From: Cryptomeria japonica
Lineage: Eukaryota; Streptophyta; Pinopsida; Cupressales; Cupressaceae
DNA length: 64,000 nucleotides
Direction of reading: 5' to 3'
NCBI RefSeq assembly: GCF_030272615.1
Contig: NC_081412.1
Coordinates: 22,784,432-22,848,431, forward strand
Each line of letters opens with the position of its first letter. Positions within the stretch are counted from its first letter, which is position 1. Under the pieces are notes generated by a model. It saw only the letters and a program-made list of their open reading frames with translations, searched no databases and was not told the origin of the DNA. This document shows positions 1 through 11,814 of the stretch, piece after piece. The translations under genes and the position numbers were made by a program.

Positions 1-242
1 AAATAAACACCTCACTTACATTAACTATTAACTTGATGAAAGCTCCTGCAGTAGGTATTTCAATAAATCTTATATTCTGGGGGGCGGTCTAAAATATTAT
101 TGTTGCTATGACCACAAAAGGAAAGGGATAAAAGATTTATCAATTTCAACCTTTTTGTTTTCTTTTTGTGAGTTCCTGTCCACCTCTGTTTTCAAATTTT
201 CTGAACTACAGAAATTGTTTGGTTAACCAATTTTTCTTACAG

Positions 243-447
243 GGTGTTGCTGGGTTAGGAGCAATGGTAGGCAAATTGTGGTTTGTGCAAAGTCAGGGGC
301 AACTAGCTATGAAAGGTATCAGTAACCGATCATGATTATTGTGTGTACTGGGGTGTGGGTGAAATATCTATTGTTGTAAGCATTTGTAATCATAAATTCA
401 AAAAAAATCTGTTTTGTGCAGATTCCAAAATCATCAGCAAATCCTGA
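243..447 (+). CDS. 3'-terminal two exons of an unidentified gene (partial, enters from the left)
   Basis: A polypyrimidine-rich TTTTTCTTACAG acceptor precedes position 243. The open segment 243-315 reads GVAGLGAMVGKLWFVQ, then SQGQLAMK, and stops at an AAAG|GTATC donor. A second acceptor (TTTTGTGCAG) precedes 422. Joining 315 to 422 in phase gives DSKIISKS and a TGA at 445-447. The predicted C-terminus is therefore a Gly-rich hydrophobic stretch followed by a short basic tail, which could be part of a membrane or mitochondrial protein; that is inference only. Positions 1-242 would be intron and the upstream exons lie outside the window. I do not recognise the family. The support is the reading frame plus matched splice signals, not homology, so a chance open segment remains possible. 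Confidence 0.4.
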
Positions 448-1167
448 ACGGCATGCAAGCGAACTATAGAAGCACAGCTTAGGCACGTACGCTGTTGTTA
501 GAATGCCATCTGCATTCTAATCTGCTTTTAATTTTTCCTTCTCTTCCTTCTGATTCGTAGGGGATTTGATTTTAGAAAAAATCCCTAAAATCCCAGGAAA
601 TTACCGTTAGCCAATCAGAAAAAATAAAAAATTAGTAACAATGAAGAAATAGCATCAAATTATAGATTAAATTGGTGGGCGGGATTTCCAAACATAATTT
701 AATTGCAAACGGTGCGGGTGAAAACATTAATCTCCTCCTTATATAAGGCAGGGACTAATAATCCTAGTCAAAATAGAATTCAATAATAATAGCCAGAAAA
801 CAAATTTAATCACTGCCAAACGGACCCCTTCTGGAAAAAATGTTACCAAGAACATCAGTTCATTATTCCTGTCCTCTCAATATCATATTCACAATAAATT
901 GCCTTTTTATCTTCATTAAAATCTCTGATCGAAAAATTACATATTTCCAGAGTCAACAAAATTGTATCTGCAAACATTTCACCGTAACGAGCAAAAACAA
1001 AGCTGAAGCAAGTTCCAGAATTACATCAGATTTCACTATTAGAATTCTATTTAAAAAAATTCTGATAGAACCCTAGCGCTGTTCCAACATTTGAAACAAT
1101 TACAGTAATGATTACCATTAGGGCTTACACAATTGAACCAAAAAAAAAACAGAAAAGATAAAAGAGA
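448..1167. other. Spacer or 3' UTR with no clear gene
   Basis: If the preceding exons are real, this holds their 3' UTR and then AT-rich spacer. Open segments in it have no recognisable domain and biased AT-rich composition. No other signal seen. Confidence 0.5.
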
Positions 1168-1365
1168 CTATTGTTCGATCATATTACCAACTGCATTGAT
1201 CCTCATTGTCTTGAATTCGTCAAAACTGAGAAGGCGATCGCCATTCTTGTCTGCGCTCCCAAAAATATATTTAGCCTCCTGGAAGCAATAGATCATGCCC
1301 ATATACTTGAGACTCAAAGGCTTCGAGGTAGCCATATTGGTCCAGATCGAAAAACATAAAAACAT
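1168..1365 (-). CDS. EF-hand calcium-binding protein fragment
   Basis: The minus-strand reading frame encodes 65 residues, with a second possible start at residue 11 (MATSKP). Residues 39-50 form a recognisable EF-hand loop, DKNGDRLLSFDE. Ligand positions 1, 3, 5, 9 and 12 are D39, N41, D43, S47 and E50. The usual Gly at loop position 6 is Arg. A helix-like KYIFGSA precedes the loop and FKTMRI follows it, as in helix-loop-helix EF-hands. Known EF-hand proteins bind Ca2+ in pairs of hands; only one is visible here, and the protein ends 15 residues after the loop. It may be a terminal exon or a broken copy of a calmodulin-like gene. The frame's upstream side runs towards the 1425-1575 inverted repeat, where no continuation of the domain was found. 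Confidence 0.4.
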   Translation of the reverse strand: MFLCFSIWTNMATSKPLSLKYMGMIYCFQEAKYIFGSADKNGDRLLSFDEFKTMRINAVGNMIEQ

Positions 1366-1424
1366 TGTTCAATTTTTTCTCCAATTTCTAGAAATAACCG
1401 GTTCAAAGAATGGGGACTCAGATC

Positions 1425-1575
1425 CGTGGATGGTCTGTTCCATAACCCCTTCGCCCGACCATGGGAACACAGATGTGTAAATTGAAAAAAGCTACATCCG
1501 AAGCAATTTATGACACAAAACGAATGCAGCTCTTCCCATGATCGAACGAAGGGGTTATGGAACATACCATCCACG
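1425..1575. repeat. 41-bp inverted repeat with 69-bp spacer
   Basis: Positions 1425-1465 (starting CGTGGATGGT) are the reverse complement of 1535-1575, with four mismatches by eye. The arms meet the mirrored motif CCATAACCCCTTCG / CGAAGGGGTTATGG. Overlapping open frames on both strands here are by-products of the inverted repeat. It could be a small MITE remnant or a hairpin-forming transcript; no target duplication was identified. Confidence 0.75.
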
Positions 1576-2228
1576 AGACTGACGGATCTGTCCTATGCTC
1601 GGTCGAAGGAGTGAACAGACTGACGCATCTGAGTCTCCAAGATCAAGTATCCACTTGATACAAGATTTCAAGAAATTGGAGGTTAAACTTTAAAAAAAAA
1701 TTTGACTGCAGAAATATTTTCCACAGTTAAAACAGGATAACAGGAGGAAGAAACACCATAGATACCTAGAAAAATGTTTTGACTGCGGAGAAATATGTTC
1801 CTCATTGTCTCGCTTTCTCGTGGATTATCAGTTAGTTTTTGCCCATCGGGAGGATACTTTTTACTTTTTCTAGCTTTTTGGCCAGCCAATCAGATTAGAT
1901 TTTTTCACATACTTATAGTTTGAATTTTGCTAGATATTTTAATAATCTAAATAAAATTATTTATTTCTCTTGTTATTGGCCTATAGTGGAAACACTCACT
2001 GTAAAATTCATGTTTTTTTTTCAATGTAGCTTTAATGATTTTTTATCCAATGTAGCTTTAATAAAAAAAAATTAATGCAGCGTTAATGATTTAGAATCAT
2101 TCTAAATGACATAAAGCAAATGAAATCTTAATTTTTTTTTGACAAATCTTATTTTATTTAATGCATATTTGGAGTGATGTCATCTCATTTAATGCATAAG
2201 AAGATTTATCTTTATGAACAACATTAAA

Positions 2229-2340
2229 AAATATATATAAAAATATGTATTATATTTAAAATGTTCTTTAATTTATAATTAAAATAAACTAAATTTCAAT
2301 TATATTTTTTTGACAAAAAAGATAAATATCATATTAATTT
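2229..2340. repeat. Dispersed AT-rich repeat related to the interior of T1
   Basis: The stretch around AAAATGTTCTTTAATTTATA and the following AAATAAACTAAATTTCA recurs at about 3863-3960, inside TIR element T1, with scattered substitutions. This suggests that a relative of T1's interior, without obvious ends, lies upstream of T1. Confidence 0.55.
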
Positions 2341-2348
2341 AATCTTTA

Positions 2349-2590
2349 ATTTAATTTAAACATAATAATTTATTAAATTTAATATGAAAGTAAACAAATA
2401 AAAGAAGGATAAATATTATGGACTTTTCTAACAATTTATTTTTAAAAAATTAATATTTTAAAACATTTAATAGTATTAATATTTTTTTATCTATAGCTTT
2501 TCATTATTTAATTACATAAAAATAAATATTTATTTTTAATTTGTATTTCTTATTTAATTTAAACATAATAATTTATCAAATTTAATATGA
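2349..2590. repeat. 39-bp direct repeat, two copies
   Basis: Positions 2349-2387 and 2552-2590 are the same 39-bp AT-rich sequence (beginning ATTTAATTTAAACATAATAA) with one visible mismatch. About 160 bp separates the copies. No function is apparent. Confidence 0.7.
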
Positions 2591-3334
2591 TATTAAACAA
2601 TTTTTACATTGCCTCATTAAAACATTTAATTTCTCCTTCATCCCAATCTATCTATATTTCCATATGATATTACAATCTTTGCTAACACTTTTCCCTTCAA
2701 ATATCTCAAGTGTTATAACTATTATAACCTCTTATATTTATATGTCTACTATCTATGACAATAAAATCCAAAATAGTTTAGTAGATCCTTTTCTCATGCA
2801 CTTTCCATTTACATTATAATTAGCTTGTCTTATTTTTTCAATGATAAGTAGTTATTTCTCACATGAATGTTCTCAATCTTTTAATTATATCCAACTTTCA
2901 ATTTTCTAAGGATTAACCCCGTAGAAACCAAGGGTTAGATGTAACATAATCCTCATAAATTGAGAATGAAATTACCATAGAATTTTAACTTGATCTTTAA
3001 CTTCCTCTTTTCTCTTGACCAAGCTTGTAAAAGTATTTTTACTGTAGACCTAAACAACAAATGAAATAGGATATTTTGTAACCTCAACATAGCACAATTC
3101 AAATATAGTTGTTAATGTGCTATTCACCAAATATTTTATAATTATAGCCACATTAATGTTGCACTAAGAGAAGCCCTCATGTCACACAACAATGATCTAA
3201 AGTGGCCCATTATCATAGTCCAACACTATATTAGTTATATAATTAATAAAAAAATTCAATAACTATAACAAAAATTACTATATTAGTTTTTCGGAATCAC
3301 CACGCATTTTAAAATTATTTACCTTCTTTAATCT

Positions 3335-4647
3335 AAAACACGTGCCACATAGTGGCTAGTACTTGCCTTGTTTCTAGTATAGTTTTAATAATAAATTAAA
3401 AAATTATATTAAATTATATTAAACTTTAGAGTTAGGGTTAGAATGCCATAGCAATCCAAAAACATAATTTGATACCTTAGTTTTTTAAATTTTACAAATG
3501 AGCTAATGTAAAATGAATGAATTTAAGTACGTATAAGATTAATTTAATTACTCAAAGCAAATAAAATAGTGTTGGATGAACTCAAGTGCTATAAAGTTAA
3601 CAAATATTATGCTGCTTCCGAGAAATCTATTATGCTACATCCGAGAAACCAAACCCGTGAAAAAAGTATTAGCCAATCATTTACAAGAGAAATATTTTTT
3701 TTTAATTATAAAGTTAAAAAATATGCATGTATACTTTAAAATAAATTTAAAAATTTAAAAGAAAGAAAAATATTTGTTTATGATTGGTCAAAATAATTTT
3801 TTTTAATAACTATTTAAGCATAACAAAAAAAATTTCATTAGAAGAGTATTGCCTAATGGCAAGATAAAAAATATATGTATTTTATTTAAAATGTTCTTTA
3901 ATTTATAATCAAAATAAACTAAATTTCACAAAAAGAAAAATATTCATATTAATTTAATCATAAAACCAAAAAACATTAAATCTTATAAAAACGTGGATAA
4001 TGAAACTAAATCATTGTGAAAAAATCCTAAGCAACATAAAAAAAAATTGATCTAAAATATTCATTGTAATATAAGTTATAAACATTTTATTGACATTTTT
4101 TGATTTATTAATTTATTAAAAGAAAAATTAAATCATTTTATTTTTATTTTTATTTTCCAAACAAATCAATTATTCAAAGGTTTATTTTTACAACTTAAAA
4201 AATAAAATAAAAACAATATATTATTTTAATAATATAAATTATTAATAATAATCAAAATCTTATATATTCACAAAATGAAAAACACATCCCTTTCATTTTA
4301 AATAAGGGAGGTTTTTTTAATATGTTATTTCTTTTTTCCCTTTTTTAGTACTTGCCGTTAGGCAATACTATTGTAATGAAAATTCATTTGTCATGTTTAA
4401 ATGGTTATTAAATAAAATTATTTAGACCAATGAAAACAAAATATTTTCTTTTGTTTTATATTTTTCAACTTTTTTCTATAATATAGATGCATGTTTTTTA
4501 ACTTTATAATTTACAAAAATTATTTTACTTGTAAATGATTGGCTAATATTAGTTACAATAAATAAATATTTCTAATAATTATATCAAATATTATTATTAA
4601 ACTAAAAATTATTAAGGCAAGTACTCGCCACTATGTGGCACTTGTTT
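3335..4647. mobile_element. T1: foldback-type TIR DNA element, about 1.3 kb, non-coding
   Basis: The outer ends are inverted: 3335-3370 carries GTGCCACATAGTGGCTAG then TACTTGCC, and 4614-4647 is its reverse complement with few changes (one copy has GCGAGTACTTGCC). Inside, a long second pair of inverted arms is visible, about 3665-3862 against 4349-4545. It includes TATTGCCTAATGGCAAG on the left and CTTGCCGTTAGGCAATA on the right, plus matching AATCATTTACAAG and ATGCATGTATA-like blocks. The left arm carries extra sequence between about 3380 and 3660. No transposase frame is present, so it would be non-autonomous. No target duplication could be fixed in this AT-rich flank, and I cannot assign a superfamily. 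Confidence 0.75.
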
Positions 4648-4917
4648 AAATGAATGTTATTTTTAGAGTTGTCATCTCATTCCTTTTATTTTGTGCTTTT
4701 GTGCTTGTGGACCTTGGTAGTGATTGTAGAGGCACACAACATAACTAGTTTCCTTGTCATAGGCATATCCTTCAACCTCCTCAAGGCGCAAACATCCCAA
4801 AGAAACCACACTATCAACATTGTTAGTTGTTACAGGTATTCTTTTTACTTCTCTTCTTTAGTCTTATTTCCCCTTCTCAACTTCTTTTTAGTTCCATCAA
4901 AGAAAATATTGAAAAGC
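4648..4917. other. Short spacer between T1 and R1
   Basis: AT-rich spacer. One open frame crosses it into the R1 LTR, but it has no recognisable domain and was not accepted as a gene. Confidence 0.5.
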
Positions 4918-6049
4918 TGCAAAAGTAACATAAAAAGTATTGTCACCTGTGTCTCCTATTTTTTTAACATATCATGAGCATAGTGCCTCTTCTATTTAAT
5001 TAATTAATTAATCCCCCCTTTTACTAACAATTCTTCTAAGTCCTAAATAAATAAATTTCATAACTTATTTATTTGCCCCCTTTGTCCATTAAAATTAAAT
5101 AAATTTATTGTATTTAATTAACTAATTCATAAATATGAGCAATAAATTAATAAATCATTTTTATTAATTTATCATATTTATCTTCCTCCAAAATAAAGAT
5201 AATTAATAAATTTTATTTATTAATTCATCTTTATTTCCTTCTTTTCTTAATTTTTATTCTTCAATTTTATCCTCTTATATGGAAATATTTAATAATTTTT
5301 AACTATTAAATCTTCTCTGAAAATCCTCCTAATTTTCAAATCTTTCCTTGATTTTCAAAAATCAATCTTTTTGGCAATATCTCATTAATCTTAATTTTTA
5401 AATTAAAAAATGAGTATGCATCTTCAAACTTCTGTTTTTTCTTGTGAGAGGATATTTTATTTATTTTCAATTCTTCTATTTATCTTTCTGAATGAAGATA
5501 TTTAATAATTTTAATTATTAAAATCTTCCTGATATTGTCAACTTGCTAATTTGGTATTTATGAGAAGATAATTAAAGATTTTATTATTTATTCTCATAAT
5601 ATCTTCCCAATTGTTTTCTTCTATCATCATCCTTCCCTGAATGGCAACTTTGTTGTACACTCAATCAAGTTCGTCCATCTAACACAAAATCTTTTCAATC
5701 TTAGCCATCCAATCAATCTCAATTTTTTTTATAAATTGAACCCTTTTTCTTATTGATTTTCAACCACGCTTCGAGTATCCTTATGCTGCCTAAATCATTT
5801 TTCTATCATCTCATCAATTGCTTTCAATACACTTGCACTTGTAGGTGAAATCCACAAAATCAAATTTGAAGGAGAAAGAAGAACAATGGAGGTCAATGGA
5901 GGCAACATATGCATTTTGGTTTGCGCGTTCTTTTGATGTTTTGTCTTTCATTCTTCTATTGATTGAATGAAGAATATTTTCATAGCATTTAGGCTTTTGT
6001 GGTTATCTTATTTTATGTTATGAATCTTTTATCCAAATTCCTAGTTACA
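4918..6049 (+). repeat. R1 5' LTR
   Basis: Matches 28380-29521 along its length, including CTCCTATTTTTTTAACATAT near the start and the block GAAATCCACAAAATCAAATT near 5846. The first 30 or so bases diverge from the 3' copy, so the start at TG 4918-4919 is an estimate. The end at CA 6048-6049 is well defined. No primer-binding site I recognise follows it. Confidence 0.75.
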
Positions 6050-6104
6050 TTTTCTGGTGAACCTAATGTGAACATGCAAAGTCTAACAATTCTTTGAATC
6101 TATT

Positions 6105-6305
6105 TGTATTCAGGTTTTTTGAACTAATTTGTTGTTGCACGCAAGTTTTTTTCACTAATATACTATTGCATGCAGGTTTTTTCCACTAATCTATTGTTGC
6201 ATGCAAGTTTTTTGCACTAATCCATTGTTGCATTCAGGTCTTTCTTGAACTAATTTGTTGTTGCATGAAGGTTTTATGTGAGGATCTTTTGTTGCATGTG
6301 GCTTT
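6105..6305 (+). repeat. Degenerate ~40-bp tandem repeat in the R1 leader
   Basis: About five imperfect units share the core TTGTTGCATGCAGGTTTTTT followed by an ACTAAT-like tail. Units differ by substitutions and small indels. Located just downstream of the 5' LTR. Confidence 0.7.
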
Positions 6306-6356
6306 TATGGAGTCTAAATAATGATTCATGTAGGATTTTTTAAATTGCAATGGAAA

Positions 6357-6560
6357 ACAATTTTTCACATAGCCTAATTAGGAGGTTTCAATGAACAACA
6401 ATTTTTCACATAGCCTAATTAGGAGGTTTTAACGAACAACAATAGGAGGTTTCAATGAACAACAATTTTTCACAGAGCCTAATTAGGAGGTTTTAATGAA
6501 CAATAATTTCTCACATACCCTAATTAGGAGGTTTTAATGAACAAATCTTTTTCACATAGC
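6357..6560 (+). repeat. Second ~43-bp tandem repeat in the R1 leader
   Basis: Five or six units of TTTTTCACATAGCCTAATTA followed by GGAGGTTTCAATGAACAACA. One unit near 6441 is shortened. The array is distinct in sequence from the one just upstream. Confidence 0.8.
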
Positions 6561-8443
6561 CTAATTAGTAGGTTTGAATGAATCCTACAATTCACACATA
6601 GTCTTAACTAGGATTTGGATCAAGAACAACAAAAATCATATTTCATGCATGCAAAGGGTTTAAAATGAACAACAAATTGCATTTAATAATGGTTTAAATT
6701 GATCAAATCCTTTTCAAATTAAGGTGGAATTAACCTCATCTAGTCTTAATTAGGATGCAAATGGATCAATGAACATTTCATTTTCTAAAGGTTCAACAAT
6801 CAATGTTTGTCATGTCTTCTTTTATTTTGCTTGTGTTTTTTACCCTTAGAAGTGGGTCTGCCTCTCGATTTACCTGGCACTTTGCACAGGCATTGGTGAG
6901 AGGGAACAACCCAAAGTGGTGATGCACTAACTAAAACATCTTGTATTTAGAGACCAAAATCCCTCTATTTGTTGACTCAGGCATTGTGATATGTACATGC
7001 TGAAGAAACCTCTCATGTACCCTCAATTAGAGATAGTAAATTCTTGGAAAGTGATGCCCCTTGAATTTGAAGCTTGGTATGCTCGAAGAAGTGAGTGTCG
7101 TGGAGGGGAGCCAATGCTACCAAACTTCTAACTATCCGGTTGAATGTGGTATTTTATGGTAAGAGGATCTAACAGATATTGTCCTTGCCAGCCTTAGAAA
7201 ATATTGTGAAGGTGAATGATTGTTTTGGGTCAAAGTCCAAAAAACATTTTGTCTTCTATGTTTGCCAAAAGTTGAATAAAAAACACAAGTGTCACACAAA
7301 GTCATTTTCAAGCAAGTCCAAACATTCTCCAAACCAAATTCAAAACAAGGTTCAAACAAAGGTCCAAAATCTTGTCCAAGTATTCATCCAACATTCAAAC
7401 ATGGCTTGTCAAAACATTGGAAATCCTTGTCTCAAGATACATGTCACTTAGGGTTAGACTTTGCATAGTCCAAACTTAGGTCTTAGGACAACATATTGTC
7501 ATTACTCTTCATTTTAGTCCATTTCATTTGTAGTGTCCTCATTTTGCACTTAGGTTTAAAATCATTTTCCTAAGTCTTCATTGCATTATCATCATCCCCA
7601 AATTAGGTCTTGGCTTAGGTTGCACTTTTCATTTCCAAAGTCATGGGTCCTCACACATCCATATCATATTGGTTTTATCATTACATACTTCAAACCCTAG
7701 GTCTTTTCTTAGGTTGACATTGTCAAACATTTTCATTCATATCCTTGGTTCATATCATTTTGTCATATCATATCATATCTTAAGACCATATCATATTCAT
7801 ATCATATCCTTAGGTCCTTGTCACAATCATTGTCCTTTTGTGTAATAATCTCAAATTTTGGTTTTGTCAAACTTCAAAATTAAAATCTTTAGGTTAAACC
7901 CTAAGTAGTTGTTAGGGAGTCTTGACCTTGTCCAAAATTTGTCTTCTTGTCAACATCATTTTGTTAGACCTAACTTAGTATCCAAGTGTATAGATGAGAC
8001 ATTGTCAATTTGTCCTACAATCATTTGGTCCTTTTGTCCTTTGTCAACTAAGGTCTTGAATTCATTTCAATTTCCCAAGGTTGAGTCTTTAGCTTTGCAT
8101 TTCAAAAGTTTTTCCAAATCTTCAAAAACCACAAAAACATAGGTTGCACTCTCACCCTAGGTTGCATTTTCATTTGCATTCCCTAAAGGCGCACTTAGTT
8201 GCATGTCATTGTCATTTTCATAAAATTCAAAAGTTCAAAAACGTAATTTAAGTTGCACTTAGTTGCATTGCATTCCCAAAATCCAAAAAGACCAAAAACA
8301 TAGGTTGCATTGTTATCCTTTTAAGTTGCATTAGTTGCATCCGTCATTCAAAAATTCCAAAATCCTCCAAAAAATTGCATAGTGGCATGCCTATTGAAAC
8401 AAGGTCCAAGTCCAATAAATCACAATAATCCACATATCGAGCC
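6561..8443 (+). other. R1 internal leader, non-coding
   Basis: Low-complexity sequence rich in TTGTC, CCTAGG and TTGCA words, with a CATAT-type microsatellite near 7755-7815. Short open frames occur, but none has a recognisable domain. Probably the untranslated leader of R1. Confidence 0.5.
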
Positions 8444-11252
8444 ATGTCTTTTCCAATGGATGATACCAAGTTGAGACAATCACAATTCTATCCAACACAA
8501 CAACAAGGTAATATCGTACAACTAAACTTCAATCCAAATGTTGGTCCACATACAAACATGCTACCAGAGTATGGAATCATTCAACTAGGACCACCACCAA
8601 ATTTTGAACCAATCTTTCATGCCAATGCAACCAAGACTTGGTAGTGTTCAACCAAGATCACCCTCAAATCAAACAATCGTTCAAAACCAAACCTCAAGTT
8701 TGCATCCGAAACATCAAAATCCTAGTTTGAACAAGATTGATCCTAGCCCACATACAAATTGGTTAGAGAAAATGATGAGAGAAAATCAAATACCGCCAAT
8801 CATAAGAGAATCTGACTCTGACTCAAAATTAAAATCAGAATTGGAATTTGAGTCATACCAACCTTCATATTCATATGAGACTCAACCTTTGCAAGTAATC
8901 TATCCTTCCTACTAGTCTAACTTACACATGGTCCAACAAATCCAACCAACACAACCAATGGTGCAATTTCAACAACATGTCCAACCAAACAAACAATGTC
9001 AACAAGTGGCTCAACTAACTATGGAATATCAACAGCAAGTTCAATCAACATATTAATGTCAACAACTACAACCAACAACTCAAAAAAAAAAGTTGCAACA
9101 CAAATCAAACCAAATTCTAAATATGTCAAAGCAATTCAACATCAAAACATGACATCAAACCAAGACCAAATTCTTGCCAAACAAATCCAAAATCCAAACC
9201 CAATCATGTCAAAACCTCGCAAGGATTCAAATGCATATCCAAATAAAGGTGGCTTTATTAGACAAATCTTAAAGAGTCCTAAGTGATTTTCCTGAGAAAG
9301 ATCAAAATTGTGTACCTATGTCTAGCAATGGCTCATCCCCCCATAAACAAATTGACTTTATAGTGACATCTATACCCACATGTTTCAAAGTTTCTCAAGA
9401 ACCTTCCATAACACCCTCATCACACAATGCACCCAAGGATGAAATTTCCCAAGGGATATCCATAATTGATTGCCAATCTAATCCAATTCATGATGCACAT
9501 CCTTGCCATGCTTCAAAAATGCTAGATCCAATGCTACCATGTGCTTCATTACCCATCAAACCTATTTCAGAGGATTCCATTCAAAGTCCCTCTCCTTCAT
9601 GTTAAAGCATTGATTCCTTGCCAGAATCTCACACACATGTTCAAAGTCCAAACCCATGTCAAGAGGATGATTTAGAGCACGAAGAAATGAGTCTTAAAAT
9701 AAATCAAGATCAAGATCCTGAAAACTTATCATCCCATACAATTGTTGACTAGGATCTCATCTTCCTTGACACTCATGATGATTCCCTTATTCTTGTTCAT
9801 CCTGTCTAAAGTCCTATTAATGTTCCACCCCCTGAGAAAGATCAAGATATCCCAATCCATCCTATCCCAAATGATCCCCTTCTATTTCATGAACAAAATG
9901 TGTTTTCAAATCCCATTGACATTCCACTTCCTAAGCAAGATCAAGACATCTTTCCCAATGATCCCGTTGAAAGCCAAGAGAAGAGAACCTTTAAAGAGGA
10001 ATCCAATGATCTTCCTCCTTTTCAAGATCAAAATATTCCTTTAAATCCTCCACAAGATCCTTTTGTTCCTCAATCTCCATGTCCTAATCCTCCATATACA
10101 CTCCAAGATCTCATTTCTTTTGATGATCCCATTATTCCTCCCATTCCAACTCATGAAGAGCATGTCATTGATCTTGATCCCCCTCATGATTCCAACATGT
10201 TGGTGCAAGATGTTCATGAACCCCCAACATGCACAATGGGTTCCTCCACTTTGGTCCAGTCTGATATGCTTCATGATCCCATCATTCCCATCATATCATA
10301 TCCCCCTCGTACTGGAATTTTGTCTTCTTCCCAAAGCAAAGAGTATCCTATAGGTCAAAATATTTATAAAAGCAAAGGGGTAGACCTTCACAAGAAAGAA
10401 CCCATCCATATCAAAGAAAATCTTAATGGTCATGGCCTCAGTGACATTCCTCAAGGCATTGGTACCCCTTCTAAATCCCACATCCAGACATCAAAATACA
10501 TGTATGCACCTAGCCCTTCATCCCTTCCATCCATTTTAGGTCCTTATATCCCTTCATCCCTTATGCAAGGTCAAAAAAGGCACACATCTTCGAGTGCCTT
10601 TCATCCATCCAAAAGAATTTCATATCATTCCTATCCATCCATGCATCCTTTTCCCTCTCCAAGAAATTTGGATGCCAAGAATAAAAGTCATAAGTCCAAC
10701 AATCTACATGTATTCAAGGATTAACATGTCCCATCTAATCGACATGTCAAAACAAAGAAAATTTTGATCCAAAAAGAAAAAGAAGTATCCAAAAGGCCAC
10801 AAAGGCCTATTTCTCAAAAAGAAAATTAAAAGGTTATATGGGTTCCTAAATCCCTTGTGCAAGAAATGCAAACCAAGGAACCACACAAAAATCAAAAATA
10901 AAAAACCATGTGGATCCCTAAGCAACTCCTTGAAGCACAACGATTTAAAGAAAAATCCAACTTGGTATCCAAAATTGCTACTCCTCCATCCAAATCTTTC
11001 AAAACTATTCCTTCATCACCTCCTTCATCCATTTTGGGTCCTTATGTCCCAAAATCCATGGCGTTTCCTCCATCAAAATCTCAAAATATAAGATCCACTT
11101 TCCTTCCATCAGTTCACTACCCCTCAAGGTGTGTGCCAATGCTGATCTTGCCAACATTTCCATCTGCTCAAGCCCAATTCCTCCAATACCCTATCCATTA
11201 TCCAATGCATATTTTCCATCCTTCCGTCCCTCTAATCCAATCCATTGCATAA
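8444..11252 (+). pseudogene. Degenerate Gln/Pro-rich reading region of R1
   Basis: A series of + strand open segments shows a consistent coding-like style broken by stops and frame changes. It begins near 8444 (MSFPMDDTKLRQSQF). A Gln-rich stretch around 8940-9050 has repeated VQ and QQ words. The longest open part is 9900-10724 (274 residues), dominated by Pro, Asp, Ile and Ser with repeats such as PPFQDQNIPLNPPQDPF. The 3' part has a MWIPKQLLEAQ motif and SILGPYVPKS, and a SILGPYIPSS relative occurs earlier, suggesting an internal repeat. No zinc knuckle, protease or polymerase motif is seen. It may be the relic of an unusual gag-like protein carried by the LARD-type element. I do not recognise the family. 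Confidence 0.5.
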
Positions 11253-11814
11253 AGCCTTAGCTTAATCCCATTTCATTTCCATGTCCTTATCCTACCAACG
11301 TCTTTGAGCATACTTTTAAAAGTCATGGTCCATTTTTCAAGGCTACTATACAAAAAAAAAGATGCTTGAGTCTTTCTTCCATCCCCTATCATGTGTCCAT
11401 ATTCTACTGAAAAGTCAAAAATATAAAAAAAAAAAAGGAAAAAAAAAAAAAAAAATTGAAAAAAAAAGAATAAAGAAAAAATAATTCATCCACTGGTGAA
11501 AACCTAGAAAACGGGCACCTTGAGAAAGTACCATAATGAAAACCTGACAAATAGGCATCATGCGTAATCCATGAACTTATTGCATACCATACTTGGGGGC
11601 AGGTTTTCTCCATCTTATCCTATCGTGTCCTATTACCCTCCATTATCCTATTGTCCCTTATGTCCATATTCCCTTTTCCACCTTTGATCTTGACAAGGCT
11701 GAGGATCTTCATGAATGTCATGCATCATGTTCGTAGCTTCCAGTCTATCACAACTTTTGGTCTTTATGCCTTTGCTTATTACAACCTTTCATCCATATTC
11801 CTTGGCTTGTTGTT
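11253..11814 (+). other. R1 internal sequence after the reading region
   Basis: Contains a poly-A-rich stretch (about 11415-11480). It is followed by GGTGAAAACC and TTGGGGGCAGGTTTTCTCC, a style of sequence common downstream of coding regions in plant gypsy-type elements. No gene. Confidence 0.45.

Larger units (their letters stand above)
1576..3334. other. AT-rich intergenic spacer
   Basis: Strongly AT-rich with many short homopolymer runs and no supportable gene. It contains two short repeats listed separately. Confidence 0.6.

Noticed and set aside
1314-1574. 86-codon minus-strand frame upstream of the EF-hand fragment
   Set aside because: Mostly formed by the 1425-1575 inverted repeat; no recognisable domain and not in frame with the EF-hand.
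4654-4977. 107-codon + strand open frame
   Set aside because: Crosses from spacer into the R1 5' LTR, has AT-driven hydrophobic composition and no domain. Probably chance.
7755-7815. CATATCATATCATATC repeat considered as a tandem array
   Set aside because: A short microsatellite only, within R1 leader; no further significance seen.
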